DNA of 64,000 bases from Endozoicomonas sp. Mp262 (GCF_025643335.1 NZ_CP092489.1:3668501-3732500), one strand, 5' to 3'. Shown: positions 46,105 to 56,043, counted from the first letter of the stretch. Notes: a model not told the origin generated them from the sequence alone. A program made the numbers and translations.

Positions 46105-47646
46105 TTATATTTTAAACAGGCTGACATTACTACTTAAACCCTGCGCCAACTTGGCCAGACCATTGGCAATACCCTTGGTTTGGTCTGATGATTCTACAAA
46201 CTGGGAGGTCACTGAGTTAATCTCGGTGATGGCCGTATTGATTTGATCTATACCGGTCACTTCCTGGCGTACCGCTGTGACTATCTGTCGGCTTGCCGAG
46301 CTGGCTTCCTGGATCACATCACTCAGGTTATGCATGGTGAGACCGGTTTTATTAACCAGATCCACCCCGATATCCACCCCTTTACTGCCTTCTTCGGTTG
46401 CCATGACTGCCCGGTCTGTGGCATGGCGAATGTCCTCCAGGATTTTCTGGACCTGGGCTGTGGACTGCTGTGACTGCTCAGCAAGCTCTTTAACCTCTGT
46501 GGCCACAACGCCAAAGCCCTTGCCTGCTTCCCCAGCTTTAGCCGCTTCAATGGATGCATTAAGAGCCAGCATTTTCAGCTGTTGGGCCAGGCCGTTGACA
46601 ACATCGGTAATTTCACCTATTTGCTGGGTCTGTTCTGATAGGGACAGAATAGTATGGGCAATACCTTCTACTTTCTCGCGGATCGCTTCCATACCGGTGA
46701 CCGTGTCTTCAACTGCTTTTTTTCCCTGCTCACTTTCTTCCTGGGTTCTTGCGGCAATTTTTCCCAGATTTTGTGCCATCTCCAGCGTCTGGGCTGAAGT
46801 TGCCCTGATTTGAGACATGGTGCTGGTGGTTTCATTCAGTGCTGCCGCTTGTTGGGAAATGCCGTTGGATTGAGAGGTGACAGCACTTTGTACATCACCC
46901 ACATTAACCTGTAACTGACTACTGGCATCCCGGGTTTGTCCGACCATGGTAGAGAGGTTTTCCACCATGGCATTCAGGCTGCGGCCAAGATTGCCAAGGC
47001 TGTCATTTTCATTGATGACATCGATTCTTGATTTTAAGTCACCATCAGCGACTTTTTGGATGAAATCACCATAAGCGTTTACCTTTAACTCCAGCTGTTT
47101 ATTAGCTTCCAGCTTTCCGGCAAAGTCAGCAATATAGGTGTCCATAACCAGTTGGGTATCGAGATTCAGTATCTTGTAAACCGAATTCAGGGCATCCTGC
47201 ATTTTGCCAGGAGAAAAACGGTATTTTTTACAAATAATCTTGGTAATCTCGGCGCTGTAAATACTGTAGGCTCCCAGATACCAGCGTGGAGAGAGGCCTA
47301 TGGCATTGTGTACCTGGCCAATTCGGCAGCGCCCCTTAAAGTATTGATCGTCATAACTACCACTGAACAGGTTGATAAGGTAGCCTTGCATGGATTGCTT
47401 TAGTCTGGAAACTGTGGATCCTGCGGTGTCAATAATTCCCATCAGTTCACTGTATTGGCTAATACGGTCGTAAAAAAGTTCAATTAACCTGGGAACCTGA
47501 GGTTCAACCAACGGTTTCAGTTGTAGCAAAATTTCCGCATTGCTATCAGTAAATTGAATAAATGCCTTGCGCTCACTGATATCCATTAAGGCCGGGTTCG
47601 ATGGGGAACCGGCTTGCTCATCCATTTGCAGACTCTTCATATCCAT
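46105..47646 (-). CDS. Soluble globin-coupled methyl-accepting receptor
   Basis: 513 residues without transmembrane helices. The N-terminal part (about 25-190) is a protoglobin sensor: GRCRIGQVHNAIGLSPRWYLGAY contains the proximal heme histidine in the usual context. It is followed by a short HAMP-like linker (GDLKSRIDVINENDSLGNLGRSLNAM). The signalling domain has the conserved hairpin around AQQLKMLALNASIEAAKAGEAGKGFGVVA. It is therefore a HemAT-like cytosolic O2 (or redox gas) sensor for the CheA in the same operon. ATG 47646 lies too close to AGGG; ATG 47640 (AGGG plus 6 nt) may be the real start. Confidence 0.88.
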   Translation of the reverse strand: MDMKSLQMDEQAGSPSNPALMDISERKAFIQFTDSNAEILLQLKPLVEPQVPRLIELFYDRISQYSELMGIIDTAGSTVSRLKQSMQGYLINLFSGSYDDQYFKGRCRIGQVHNAIGLSPRWYLGAYSIYSAEITKIICKKYRFSPGKMQDALNSVYKILNLDTQLVMDTYIADFAGKLEANKQLELKVNAYGDFIQKVADGDLKSRIDVINENDSLGNLGRSLNAMVENLSTMVGQTRDASSQLQVNVGDVQSAVTSQSNGISQQAAALNETTSTMSQIRATSAQTLEMAQNLGKIAARTQEESEQGKKAVEDTVTGMEAIREKVEGIAHTILSLSEQTQQIGEITDVVNGLAQQLKMLALNASIEAAKAGEAGKGFGVVATEVKELAEQSQQSTAQVQKILEDIRHATDRAVMATEEGSKGVDIGVDLVNKTGLTMHNLSDVIQEASSASRQIVTAVRQEVTGIDQINTAITEINSVTSQFVESSDQTKGIANGLAKLAQGLSSNVSLFKI

Positions 47647-47670
47647 CCCTGTTGGTGTTTCTCTTTCTGG

Positions 47671-48288
47671 TTATTTTACATATAGACTGTCATCACTTAG
47701 CAGTAGAGCCAGATCCAGAATGGCAATTCTGCCCAGATATATACCTTTAATATATTCCAGTTTGGTCACTGATTGTGAGGGAAGTGGTGGAACCAGTAAT
47801 TCTGGATCATAACAGTCATTCACATCAATTTCGTCTGCCAGTATTCCTGCTGTTACACCTCCATTTTTGACAACAATAATTTTTTCGTCACTGGATTCTT
47901 TAGGCTCAGCACTGAAAAAGGGGTGAAGCTTGAGGACGGTAATCAGAGTGCCGCGCCAGTTAGTAACTCCGGCAATATAGGACGGTGTACAGGGAACTTT
48001 GAATATTTGTTTAGCTTGTATAATTTCTTCAAGAAAAGGGTAGGGTATACCATACTGTTCGTCTTCCCCTACAAGAAAGCGAATGTACTCAACGGTATTG
48101 TTGTCCTGGGTGCCTTCATCTCCAGTATCTGATACGGATAGGGCTTCAGCACGTTTTTGCAGGGTTTCACGGGCCCGCTCACTCTTTGGCAGGTAATCAT
48201 AGGCTGATTCAATAGCAGTGGACGACTCCACTGTATTATCTGTTAATGGTGCTGGAACCGGCTTTTTCTCTGGTATAGGATCTTCCAT
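47671..48288 (-). CDS. CheW-like coupling protein
   Basis: 205 residues. The first 65 are polar and Pro-rich, then a CheW domain: EYIRFLVGEDEQYGIPYPFLEEIIQ, PSYIAGVTNWRGTLITVLKLHPFF and the C-terminal strands with VTAGILADEID. It couples receptor and CheA. It lies between cheR and the receptor gene. Confidence 0.88.
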   Translation of the reverse strand: MEDPIPEKKPVPAPLTDNTVESSTAIESAYDYLPKSERARETLQKRAEALSVSDTGDEGTQDNNTVEYIRFLVGEDEQYGIPYPFLEEIIQAKQIFKVPCTPSYIAGVTNWRGTLITVLKLHPFFSAEPKESSDEKIIVVKNGGVTAGILADEIDVNDCYDPELLVPPLPSQSVTKLEYIKGIYLGRIAILDLALLLSDDSLYVK

Positions 48289-48448
48289 ATCCTTGGTGCA
48301 CTCACTTTAAGTCCTGGATTGTTGCGATACATATCCGTATGAAAAACAATACATTGATTGAGCCACACAGGTGGTCATGACAGCCGACTAATTTAATTAT
48401 CTTACATTATTATTGAGCGTTTCTACTAGTTGTGGCTTTGAAAAAAAA

Positions 48449-49855
48449 TTAGGGGCTTGAGGTTATTTCAATTTTAGTTTTTATCAGGGTTACTAAATCA
48501 CCATAGGATATTTCGGGCCAGCCCATAACGGCTTCATCTACCGGGAAGACCGTGATTTCATTGAGGATAGCATTCAGGTGTTTGCGAGCTTTTTCGTAGT
48601 CGTCTTTTTTTATGAAATACAGGCTTTTCTGAAATCTGGCTTGTAAATCATCCGGGTTAAGAAACAAGGCCCTGCGTAACGCCAGTTCTGCATCCTCCAG
48701 CTGGTTTAGTTCCATATAGATCCAGGCATGGAGGCAGTAGTACGATATATTTTCTGGATCTGAGGTAATCAGCTGTGTGCAAAGAGCATCAGCCTGATCA
48801 AGATTTCCGGTATTGGCCAGGTGTGAAGCTTCCTTATAAATAGCCTTATGGCAGGTTTTGGGTTTAGGTGTTGGCTCTTTACGCGGTATTTTAGGTGCGG
48901 CCTTAGGGCTGGTAGTGGCTTGAATGTCGGGTGAACGCGTTATTTTGAGGGGGGAAGGTGTGTCATGAAGACCAGTGAATGAGGGCAATTCTTTGATGAA
49001 ACCACGATACTCAGGATTAATGGATTTCATGTCCAAAGGCATAATGTCGTGGGGGTCATTGGCTCCAAGCATTAAAATGCCACCTAGGTTTAAACATTCA
49101 CTAAACTGGCTGAGAATCTTTTCCCGGGCTTCTTTATGCAAGTAAATAAAAACGTTGCGGCAAAAGATAATATCCAGATTGGTTGTTGCATTGGCCGGGT
49201 TGGGGAAGGAATCACTGGTTAAGTTCATCCATTTGAAGTGGGACTGGGATCGCAGTGATTGCTTTAGTTGATAGGGGCGGAGGCGATCCTGGTGATCAAA
49301 GTCAAAAAACTGGCTTTTCATTTTTTTATCACAGGTACGAAGCGACCATTCACTGTAGTGAGCGGATTTTGCTATTTCCAGAACCTGGTTGCTGATATCT
49401 GTACCCAGAAAATAGAGTTTCCATCGATTAGCATCAGTGAGCTGCTGGTGTAGCAGTATGGCCAGGGTATAAAGCTCCTGCCCTTCGCTACATCCTGCGC
49501 TCCATATTTTGAAAGTAAAATCACCTCTTTCTCTTTTGTCTTTTATTAGCTTGGGCAGATATTGCATCTTTATATAATCAAGCTGGTTACTGTCCCTGAA
49601 AAAATAGCTTTCATTGATGCTGATGCCGTCGGCAAGGTATTTAAATTCGCTGGAATCTCCCGTGCACTTTTTGAGTGATTGGAGATAGTCTTGGGCATGG
49701 GGAAGTTGGTAGCGCTGGCAGGCATCATCTATCAGTTTGGCTAGGCTGGGCAGTTGGTGTTCATGCACTTCAATGCCGGCTTTTTGATAAATGATATCAA
49801 TGAACTGCTTTTCCAATAGGGAGTCGAGTCGAGTATTGAGTGCTTTACTTTGCAT
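48449..49855 (-). CDS. CheR methyltransferase with C-terminal TPR (WspC-like)
   Basis: 468 residues from ATG 49855 (AGGAAAA 8 nt upstream), overlapping the preceding cheW by 11 bp. An upstream start at 49903 would enter cheW deeply. The CheR N-terminal helices are followed by the SAM fold: IWSAGCSEGQELYTLAILL, YFLGTDISNQVLEIAK and LDIIFCRNVFIYLHKEAREKIL. After a basic Pro-rich linker (about 295-335), TPR-like repeats (ALCTQLITSDPENISYYCLHAW, ELALRRALFLNPDDLQARFQKSLY) close the protein. CheR-TPR fusions are typical of Wsp- and Frz-like systems, where the TPR regulates the enzyme. Confidence 0.9.
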   Translation of the reverse strand: MQSKALNTRLDSLLEKQFIDIIYQKAGIEVHEHQLPSLAKLIDDACQRYQLPHAQDYLQSLKKCTGDSSEFKYLADGISINESYFFRDSNQLDYIKMQYLPKLIKDKRERGDFTFKIWSAGCSEGQELYTLAILLHQQLTDANRWKLYFLGTDISNQVLEIAKSAHYSEWSLRTCDKKMKSQFFDFDHQDRLRPYQLKQSLRSQSHFKWMNLTSDSFPNPANATTNLDIIFCRNVFIYLHKEAREKILSQFSECLNLGGILMLGANDPHDIMPLDMKSINPEYRGFIKELPSFTGLHDTPSPLKITRSPDIQATTSPKAAPKIPRKEPTPKPKTCHKAIYKEASHLANTGNLDQADALCTQLITSDPENISYYCLHAWIYMELNQLEDAELALRRALFLNPDDLQARFQKSLYFIKKDDYEKARKHLNAILNEITVFPVDEAVMGWPEISYGDLVTLIKTKIEITSSP

Positions 49856-50336
49856 TTCTGTTTTCCTGAAAATCTCCCATGATAATCCTGTTGATACGTT
49901 CAATATCCAACAAGTAAGCTAATCCATATTCAGAGTTGACTGTACTAAGGAAAGGCTGGTTAGACTGCTCGAATTTTGACTGCAATTGAAACCGGGCTTC
50001 AGGGTAAGAGGCAATACCATCAATTCCACAGGTTAGCAGGCCAATATCGCCATCTTTACCATTGCAAATGATATAGCAGGCATCCAGGCTGTGTTTCTTT
50101 CCGGATGAAACATTAAGATGAAAAGCCAGGTCTATAATTGGAACACCATGGCCATTTAAATTTAACAGGCCAACCGTTGATGGGGACTCACTGGGTAAAC
50201 GCTGAACTGAAGCGATGGGAACAACTCTTTCGATATGCTGGAGATCCATACAGCAATTGAGAGAGGCCTGCCTGAAATGCAATACTGTGCTCATTTGTTC
50301 AACATCACAGTCTACATTGTCTTCCAGCAAGTCCAT
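49845..50336 (-). CDS. CheW-like coupling protein (first gene of the operon)
   Basis: 163 residues from ATG 50336. The ribosome site AAGGAGG (50350-50344) sits 7 nt from this ATG but only 1 nt from the in-frame ATG 50342, so 50336 is preferred. CheW-type features are MSTVLHFRQASLNCCMDLQHIERVVPIASVQRLP (split region), VGLLNLNGHGVPIIDLAFHLN and the C-terminal YLLDIERINRIIMG. It may link receptor and kinase or act as the WspB-type second coupler. Confidence 0.82.
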   Translation of the reverse strand: MDLLEDNVDCDVEQMSTVLHFRQASLNCCMDLQHIERVVPIASVQRLPSESPSTVGLLNLNGHGVPIIDLAFHLNVSSGKKHSLDACYIICNGKDGDIGLLTCGIDGIASYPEARFQLQSKFEQSNQPFLSTVNSEYGLAYLLDIERINRIIMGDFQENRNAK

Positions 50337-50456
50337 AAACATACCTCCTTGATACAAAACGTCATAAAGTTGACGTAAATCCAATGTAAGACATTGCCTG
50401 TTAATACTTTAATTAAAGCCTATTCCTGTCCATAAGAAAGGTTTTTGCTCTTTGGC

Positions 50457-51458
50457 TCAGGGAGTATGTCTTTTTCTGATGCTCTTGATGATATCAATCC
50501 ATACTTTTTTTAAGTTTGGCTGAGTATTGTCCTGGAAGGGGACGGGCCGACAGGTTTTCATGGCATAAAAGCCAATACGCATGGAGTAGAGTCCAAGCCC
50601 GACACCTGTGGCGGCCTGTTTGCTCAGTGTATTGGCAAGTTTGTTGGAGGTAAAATCCATAAGTTGATCCACCAGAATATCTGCACTTGCTGTCATGGCC
50701 ATCTGTTCTAACAATTGACGGCCCAGTTTGAACCGGCCTGGCAATGTGGGGGCAATACCATAAATTCGGCTGACCTCATCGATCATTTTGAGCGTTCGCC
50801 ATAGGGAAAGCACCATGTCAGCGGTGACATAAGGGCTTAGTGAGATAAACACAGCATTATCCCGACTGCATCGTGCGATGGATGCCAATGCCTGATTATC
50901 CAGTGGGTTGAGGAAATGCTGGCTGATATGGGTCACTGTTTCGTGGTCGTCACAATAATCAGGAAGTGTCTGCAGCGATTTTGCCAGGAGAGCGTCGTGT
51001 TGCTGGTTCGAGTAGAAACAGTGTATTTTTTTCAGGAATGATTGCTTGTGGATGGTGCTATGTGTTTCCAGCATTTGGCCTGCCAGCTGACGTAACTCAC
51101 AGGCACTATTGAGTTTTTTGATGTTATTTAGGTAGCGCCGGGTACTGTTGGCGCAGAGTCCAGCAATCAGTGTCAATAATCCAAGGTAACATAGGGACAG
51201 CAGCCAGTGAATGGACTTGAGGTATTGATAGAGCTGGGAGAGCTCCCAGGCGAATACCAGTAGTATCAGTGCCGTGATTCCGGCTAAAGGCAGTTTCCAG
51301 GTGCCTGTAGATAAGGCGTTACTATTGATTGGAAAAGGGTTGTCTGGTTGCTGGTGTTCAGCGTCTTCTCCTGTTACTGACTCCGGTATATCGGGATCAT
51401 TCCCATCAGGCAGTGGTTTAAAATAGCGGTCGTCAGGTGATCTATCGTTCACTGGCAT
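50457..51458 (-). CDS. ycjF: YcjF-like DUF697/UPF0283 membrane protein
   Basis: 333 residues. An acidic, disordered N terminus (1-55) precedes two adjacent transmembrane helices (about 57-73 and 79-101, ALILLVFAWELSQLYQYL and LLSLCYLGLLTLIAGLCA). A DUF697-type C-terminal domain follows (GIAPTLPGRFKLGRQLLEQMA, GVGLGLYSMRIGFYAMKTCRP). Function unknown. Always paired with ycjX in many proteobacteria. The start overlaps the ycjX stop by 10 bp. Confidence 0.85.
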   Translation of the reverse strand: MPVNDRSPDDRYFKPLPDGNDPDIPESVTGEDAEHQQPDNPFPINSNALSTGTWKLPLAGITALILLVFAWELSQLYQYLKSIHWLLSLCYLGLLTLIAGLCANSTRRYLNNIKKLNSACELRQLAGQMLETHSTIHKQSFLKKIHCFYSNQQHDALLAKSLQTLPDYCDDHETVTHISQHFLNPLDNQALASIARCSRDNAVFISLSPYVTADMVLSLWRTLKMIDEVSRIYGIAPTLPGRFKLGRQLLEQMAMTASADILVDQLMDFTSNKLANTLSKQAATGVGLGLYSMRIGFYAMKTCRPVPFQDNTQPNLKKVWIDIIKSIRKRHTP

Positions 51459-52909
51459 ATGTCTCCGATCAATTGGTTAATTAATATATCCAGTCGAATA
51501 TGGGGAAGCCTGCCACCTTGGGTCAGTTTTAAATTTTTCGGTGGTAACAGGCTTCGCGGCTGCCATCCAGCCAATCGCTGCCAATCAGCTGCTTCAGGGA
51601 TTTGGTCGGGAAGCTGGGGGTGCCACATCTCACCGTAATGTCCTTCCAGGGTCGTACCGGTTAACCGTTCCTGTCCGTTTATTGTGAATACCGTGGATGA
51701 TCGGACGGATGCGATGGCTTCACAGGCCACCTGAATATTACAAAAAGAAGCCTTCTGGTAGGCATCCCTGACCAGAGCTGCCGTTAATTGTCTTACGGCC
51801 TCATGTTGTCCGGGCAAAACCTGGTCAACCTTTGTGGCGCCAATAATCAGTTGCTCGATTTTGGGCTTAAACAGGCGGGATAACCAGTTATTTTTGCCAT
51901 AGCTGAATATTTGCATCACCTGCATCAGGGATTGCCGGATATCCTCCAGGGAGTCAGGCCCATGGCTCAGGCCACTGATTACATCAACCAGCACCAGCTG
52001 TTTATCAATATCGGTAAGGCATCGTTTAATAAATGGCTTGATCATGGTTTCTGTATACTGCCGGTATCGCCGCTCCAGCTCAGAGAGCCAGCAATTCTCT
52101 GGCAAGGGATTGGCTGGTGAGGTGCTGATGGTTTCTATACCCGGTAAAGGAAAAAACACCGGCGTAGACTTTGGTGGTTGCCCGAAGCACAGCATACCAG
52201 GTTGAATCAGTGTCAGACCGGCTTTCTTGCGGCAATCATGTATGAACTGACGATAGCTGTTAAAAATACGCTCAAGCGAAGGCTCGGACCAGGGTTCGAG
52301 AGGGTTAATAGCAGTGATTTTTGATAGGAATTCACGGGCCAGCTCTTGCCGCGGAGGTTTATTCAGAAGCTGCCGCCATTGGTGCGACCATTGCCGGAAA
52401 CTCATACCAGCCATTGGAATATCAATGAGCCATTCACCGGGATAGTCATGGATGGCAATCTGTAATTGTTCAAACGGTTTTCGGGCTATTGGGATTAAGT
52501 GGCTTTTGGGCTTAAGCCTCAGTTCAAGCAGGCAGGATGTTTCCTGGCTGGTGGGTGCAGGCCATTGGGGTATTGGGGTAGACAGGGCTTCAATTCCGGA
52601 AGAATAGGGGAACAGAATATCGCTATTATTCAGGCTTCCCCACCGGGCTCCGAGCATTTGCCCCTGGATAATAGGGGAAAAGGCGGCAAGGGCTGCATTT
52701 TGATGATTCAGCAGTTGATAAAGAAGACTGGTGATCAGTGTGGTTTTACCACTACGGCTAAAACCGGTAATACCTACATTTATTCGATTATTGTTGAAAC
52801 GCTCAAAGGCATGGTGGATGTGGCTGGATGCCGATTTGGACCGGGTTTTGAGCGTGTTCCAAAGACCTGTTTTTCTATCATGGGTGTCACTGTTCAAGGT
52901 ATCAAACAT
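51449..52909 (-). CDS. ycjX: YcjX-family P-loop ATPase/GTPase (DUF463)
   Basis: 486 residues. Walker A GFSRSGKTTLITSLLYQLL (about 49-67, GxxRSGKT) and the conserved HDYPGEWLIDIPM (DUF463), plus LVLVDVISGLSHG and IIGATKVDQVLPGQHE, the TKxD-like guanine motif. Family members are stress-linked (phage-shock or heat-shock genes in enterobacteria), but the reaction is unknown. Operon with ycjF. It is divergent from the small zinc-ribbon gene. Confidence 0.9.
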   Translation of the reverse strand: MFDTLNSDTHDRKTGLWNTLKTRSKSASSHIHHAFERFNNNRINVGITGFSRSGKTTLITSLLYQLLNHQNAALAAFSPIIQGQMLGARWGSLNNSDILFPYSSGIEALSTPIPQWPAPTSQETSCLLELRLKPKSHLIPIARKPFEQLQIAIHDYPGEWLIDIPMAGMSFRQWSHQWRQLLNKPPRQELAREFLSKITAINPLEPWSEPSLERIFNSYRQFIHDCRKKAGLTLIQPGMLCFGQPPKSTPVFFPLPGIETISTSPANPLPENCWLSELERRYRQYTETMIKPFIKRCLTDIDKQLVLVDVISGLSHGPDSLEDIRQSLMQVMQIFSYGKNNWLSRLFKPKIEQLIIGATKVDQVLPGQHEAVRQLTAALVRDAYQKASFCNIQVACEAIASVRSSTVFTINGQERLTGTTLEGHYGEMWHPQLPDQIPEAADWQRLAGWQPRSLLPPKNLKLTQGGRLPHIRLDILINQLIGDICQ

Positions 52910-52968
52910 CGTAATTTGTCTTATACTCTATTGAATGAGCGGGTCAATTATGGCAAGGGAGTTGCAGT

Positions 52969-53226
52969 ATGACGCTATATAACCTGGGTTCAAAGCCTCC
53001 TCAAATACAGTTTCAGACAGGTTTGTCCAGAGAAGGGCACTATATGTGGTTCAGGGGACAGCCATTTGTCGCCTGGAACTGTGACTCTCATTGTAATAAG
53101 CGCCTTAGGCGTGAACTGGCGGAGAATAACGGTGAATTCACCTGTGACCAGTGCGGTGCTGTTTATCATATTAGGCTTGATGCTAGGGGAGTTACTGTTA
53201 TACAAAGCCCGTCACTCCGGAATTAA
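52969..53226 (+). CDS. Small zinc-ribbon-like hypothetical protein
   Basis: 85 residues. Four cysteines in two pairs (CDSHC near residue 38 and CDQC near 59) suggest a zinc ribbon. The surrounding NCDSHCNKRLRRELAENNG and FTCDQCGAVYHI are not a family I can name. ATG 52969 follows GGGAG at 8 nt. It is divergent from ycjX with only 59 bp between, so they probably share a promoter region. Confidence 0.6.
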   Translation: MTLYNLGSKPPQIQFQTGLSREGHYMWFRGQPFVAWNCDSHCNKRLRRELAENNGEFTCDQCGAVYHIRLDARGVTVIQSPSLRN

Positions 53227-53346
53227 TCAGAGAACCCCCCGCCTTTTCTGGAGTGTTTGCGCCTCTTTCTTTGCTTTTCCTTACTTTAAAACACCCAATC
53301 CTTAAATAATAATGGGCGATGTAACCCTTTATACAAGAGTATCGGC

Positions 53347-54774
53347 ATGCCAATAAAAAAACAGCTGGTGTGGTTGAGATCAGATCTTCGTATTCATGAT
53401 AACAGGGCACTGTATTATGCCAGTCAGTCAGGCCCTGTAATGTGCGTGTTTATTGCCTTTCCCAAGCAATGGCAGATACATCGTGATAGTCATAACAAAC
53501 TTTGGTTTTTTCAGGAAAATTTAGCGGTTTTGAAAGAGCGCCTGGCCTTGTTGAATATTCCGCTGCTGCAAATAGAAGCAAAGACATTCGATCAGGCATC
53601 CGTTGCGTTGACTGATTTGGCCAAGCTCCATCAATGTGAAGGCATCTGGTTTAATGATGAGTACGGGGTTAATGAACTGCAAAGGGATGCTCAGGTTCAG
53701 CAGGATTTTGCTGCTATTAACAAGGCTTGTACCCGGTTTACGGATCAGTTGTTATTCAAGCCAGGCTCTATTGTTTCAGGTAAGGGGGAGTATTATAAGG
53801 TCTTTACCCCCTTTAAAAAGGCACTGTACCGACAGCTGAATACTTCAGACATAGCACCTGTTCCTGCACCCCCTGGACAGGATTCCGGACTTTTTTCGAG
53901 CCTCCGCCATTCTGAGTCAAATACCCGTTATACACCGATAAGTCCGGGGGTGACATCACTGTGGCAACCCGGTGAAGATGCTGCCATGACGAGGTTACAG
54001 CAGTTTATCGAGCATCAGGCTGAGGGTTATCAAAAAGATCGGGATTACCCAGCCCTTCCAGGTACCAGCATGCTTTCACCCTGGCTCACTGTGGGAGCAA
54101 TATCCATACGTCAGTGCTTTCACTCTGCGCTTATGGCTAATGGAGGGGAGCTGGATTCGGGCAGTGAGGGTATTACCTGCTGGTTAAGTGAACTGGTCTG
54201 GCGGGAGTTCTACCGCCATATACTGGTTGGGTTTCCAAGGCTTTCAAAAGGAAGGGCCTTTGTGGAGAGTACTGAAAAACTACCCTGGCAGCATGATGAT
54301 AGACTGTTGAGTGCCTGGAAACAGGGGCTAACCGGTTTTCCATTGGTGGATGCAGCCATGCGTCAGCTGGTGGAAAATGGCTGGATGCATAACCGGTTGC
54401 GAATGGTATCGGCCATGTTCCTCAGCAAAAACCTGATGCTTGACTGGCGGCTGGGGGAGCGTTTTTTTATGGAACACCTTATTGACGGTGACCTGGCGGC
54501 CAATAATGGCGGATGGCAATGGTCTGCCAGTACCGGAACCGATGCTGCACCTTATTTCAGAATGTTTAACCCGGTCAACCAGTCCAGAAAGTTTGACCCT
54601 GAGGGAACATTTATTAGAGAGTGGCTGCCTGAACTGAAGGATTTGGATCATAAGCAGATCCACGAACCCTATGGCAAGATCCCGGGTAGGCAGGATCTGG
54701 ATTATCCTGAACCCATAGTGGATCATAGTGAATCAAGAAAACGGGTACTTGAGGTATTTAAGAGTCTTTCATAA
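53347..54774 (+). CDS. phrB: Deoxyribodipyrimidine photolyase, class I CPD type
   Basis: Light-driven repair of cyclobutane pyrimidine dimers with FADH- and an antenna cofactor. 475 residues (E. coli 472). The antenna domain is N-terminal (LVWLRSDLRIHDNRALYYA). The FAD domain has WREFYRHIL, GLTGFPLVDAAMRQL, MHNRLRMVSAMFLSKNLMLDWR and the signature WQWSASTGTDAAPYFRMFNP. It lies next to ybgA, the same partner as in E. coli. Confidence 0.95.
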   Translation: MPIKKQLVWLRSDLRIHDNRALYYASQSGPVMCVFIAFPKQWQIHRDSHNKLWFFQENLAVLKERLALLNIPLLQIEAKTFDQASVALTDLAKLHQCEGIWFNDEYGVNELQRDAQVQQDFAAINKACTRFTDQLLFKPGSIVSGKGEYYKVFTPFKKALYRQLNTSDIAPVPAPPGQDSGLFSSLRHSESNTRYTPISPGVTSLWQPGEDAAMTRLQQFIEHQAEGYQKDRDYPALPGTSMLSPWLTVGAISIRQCFHSALMANGGELDSGSEGITCWLSELVWREFYRHILVGFPRLSKGRAFVESTEKLPWQHDDRLLSAWKQGLTGFPLVDAAMRQLVENGWMHNRLRMVSAMFLSKNLMLDWRLGERFFMEHLIDGDLAANNGGWQWSASTGTDAAPYFRMFNPVNQSRKFDPEGTFIREWLPELKDLDHKQIHEPYGKIPGRQDLDYPEPIVDHSESRKRVLEVFKSLS

Positions 54775-54855
54775 ATTGGAAGATTCAAAGAAGATCGCTT
54801 TTTTATTGGGTATTTTTCTTATACATTTAACAGTAAGACGTATAAAAAAGGTGAA

Positions 54856-55833
54856 GTGATGGGAATAGTCAATATACCAGAGCCGGATAAAGAGATTTCC
54901 ATCGGCATTAGCGCATGTTTGATGGGCCACAAGGTTCGTTATAACGGTGGTCATAAGCGCTCTTCTTTCTGCATGAATACCCTGGATACTTTTTTCAAGC
55001 TGGTGCCTGTTTGCCCGGAAGTGGGCATTGGGCTGGGCACTCCCCGTGAACCCGTCAGGCTGGTGGGCGAAATGGGGAATTATTCGGTCTTGGGGACAGA
55101 CCATCCGGAGTTGGACGTCACCGAGAAGCTGTTCCAGTATGGTTTGGATAAAGCAAAAGAGCTTGACTCTATCTGCGGATATATTCTGATGCAGAAATCA
55201 CCCAGCTGTGGGATGGAGCGAGTCAAGATTTATCATCCTAATGGTAATCCCAGTGGTTTTAGTGGCAGTGGTATGTTTGCCAAAGCCTTAATGGAAGCCA
55301 ATCCATTATTGCCTGTGGAAGAAGAGGGCCGATTACATGACCCCGTTTTGAGGGAAAATTTCTTTACCCGAGTTTATGCCTATTACCGTTGGCAGACAGA
55401 GGTGAAAACAGCACCTTCACTAGCCACTGTGGGGGAGTTTCATGCGGCCTATAAATACATCCTGATGGCGCATAATCCACAGGACTACGCTGAGCTGGGT
55501 CGTGTGGTTGCCCAGGGTAAAGAACTGGGCGTTGAGCGTTTGATGGAAAGTTACTTCAAAGGGTTTATGTCGACGCTTGCCAGGAAAGCCAATAGAAAAA
55601 GCCATACTAATGTGATGCTCCACCTGCTGGGGTATATAAAACATTCCGTTGACAGCGAGGATCGGCAAAAAATTCTCAGATTGGTTGAGGAGTATCGTCA
55701 GGGGTTAGTGCCTTTGATTGCCCCTGTAACGATGCTCAGGCATTTTCTGGAGAGTCATGGCACAGATTATGTCAAGAAGCAGGCGTACCTCAGACCTTAT
55801 CCAGAGCATCTTGGTCTCAGAAACCAGATATAG
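54856..55833 (+). CDS. ybgA: YbgA-like protein (DUF523-DUF1722)
   Basis: 325 residues. The N-terminal DUF523 part has ISACLMGHKVRYNGGHKRS, VCPEVGIGLGTPREPVRL and ILMQKSPSCGMERVK, with conserved cysteines of an iron-sulfur or metal site. The C-terminal DUF1722 part has EFHAAYKYILMAHNPQDYAELGR and KKLAS-type KANRKSHTNVMLHLLGYIK. The E. coli homologue is YbgA, next to phrB. A role in tRNA or DNA maintenance has been suggested for related two-domain proteins, without proof here. Confidence 0.85.
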   Translation: MMGIVNIPEPDKEISIGISACLMGHKVRYNGGHKRSSFCMNTLDTFFKLVPVCPEVGIGLGTPREPVRLVGEMGNYSVLGTDHPELDVTEKLFQYGLDKAKELDSICGYILMQKSPSCGMERVKIYHPNGNPSGFSGSGMFAKALMEANPLLPVEEEGRLHDPVLRENFFTRVYAYYRWQTEVKTAPSLATVGEFHAAYKYILMAHNPQDYAELGRVVAQGKELGVERLMESYFKGFMSTLARKANRKSHTNVMLHLLGYIKHSVDSEDRQKILRLVEEYRQGLVPLIAPVTMLRHFLESHGTDYVKKQAYLRPYPEHLGLRNQI

Positions 55834-55874
55834 GCAGCCTATGCCGAATAACCCCTAACACGTAGATTGACAGA

Positions 55875-55920
55875 AATGGGGAAGAGCAAATTATACCATT
55901 CCCCATTCCCCATTCCCCAT
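55875..55920. repeat. ATTCCCC tandem triplet with facing inverted copy
   Basis: ATTCCCC is repeated three times (55898-55918). AATGGGGAA (55875-55883) can pair with any of the copies. It follows ybgA and may act as a terminator, though no T run follows. Confidence 0.5.
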
Positions 55921-56043
55921 GAGACACTTTTGATATAACTGCATGGCTAAAACGCTTATGAACTATCCTTTTAATAAGGGCTTTCTGAAAATCTGAATTT
56001 ATGGATTTTTTAGGCAGGTTGTTGAAATAGAAGGAGTAAATAT

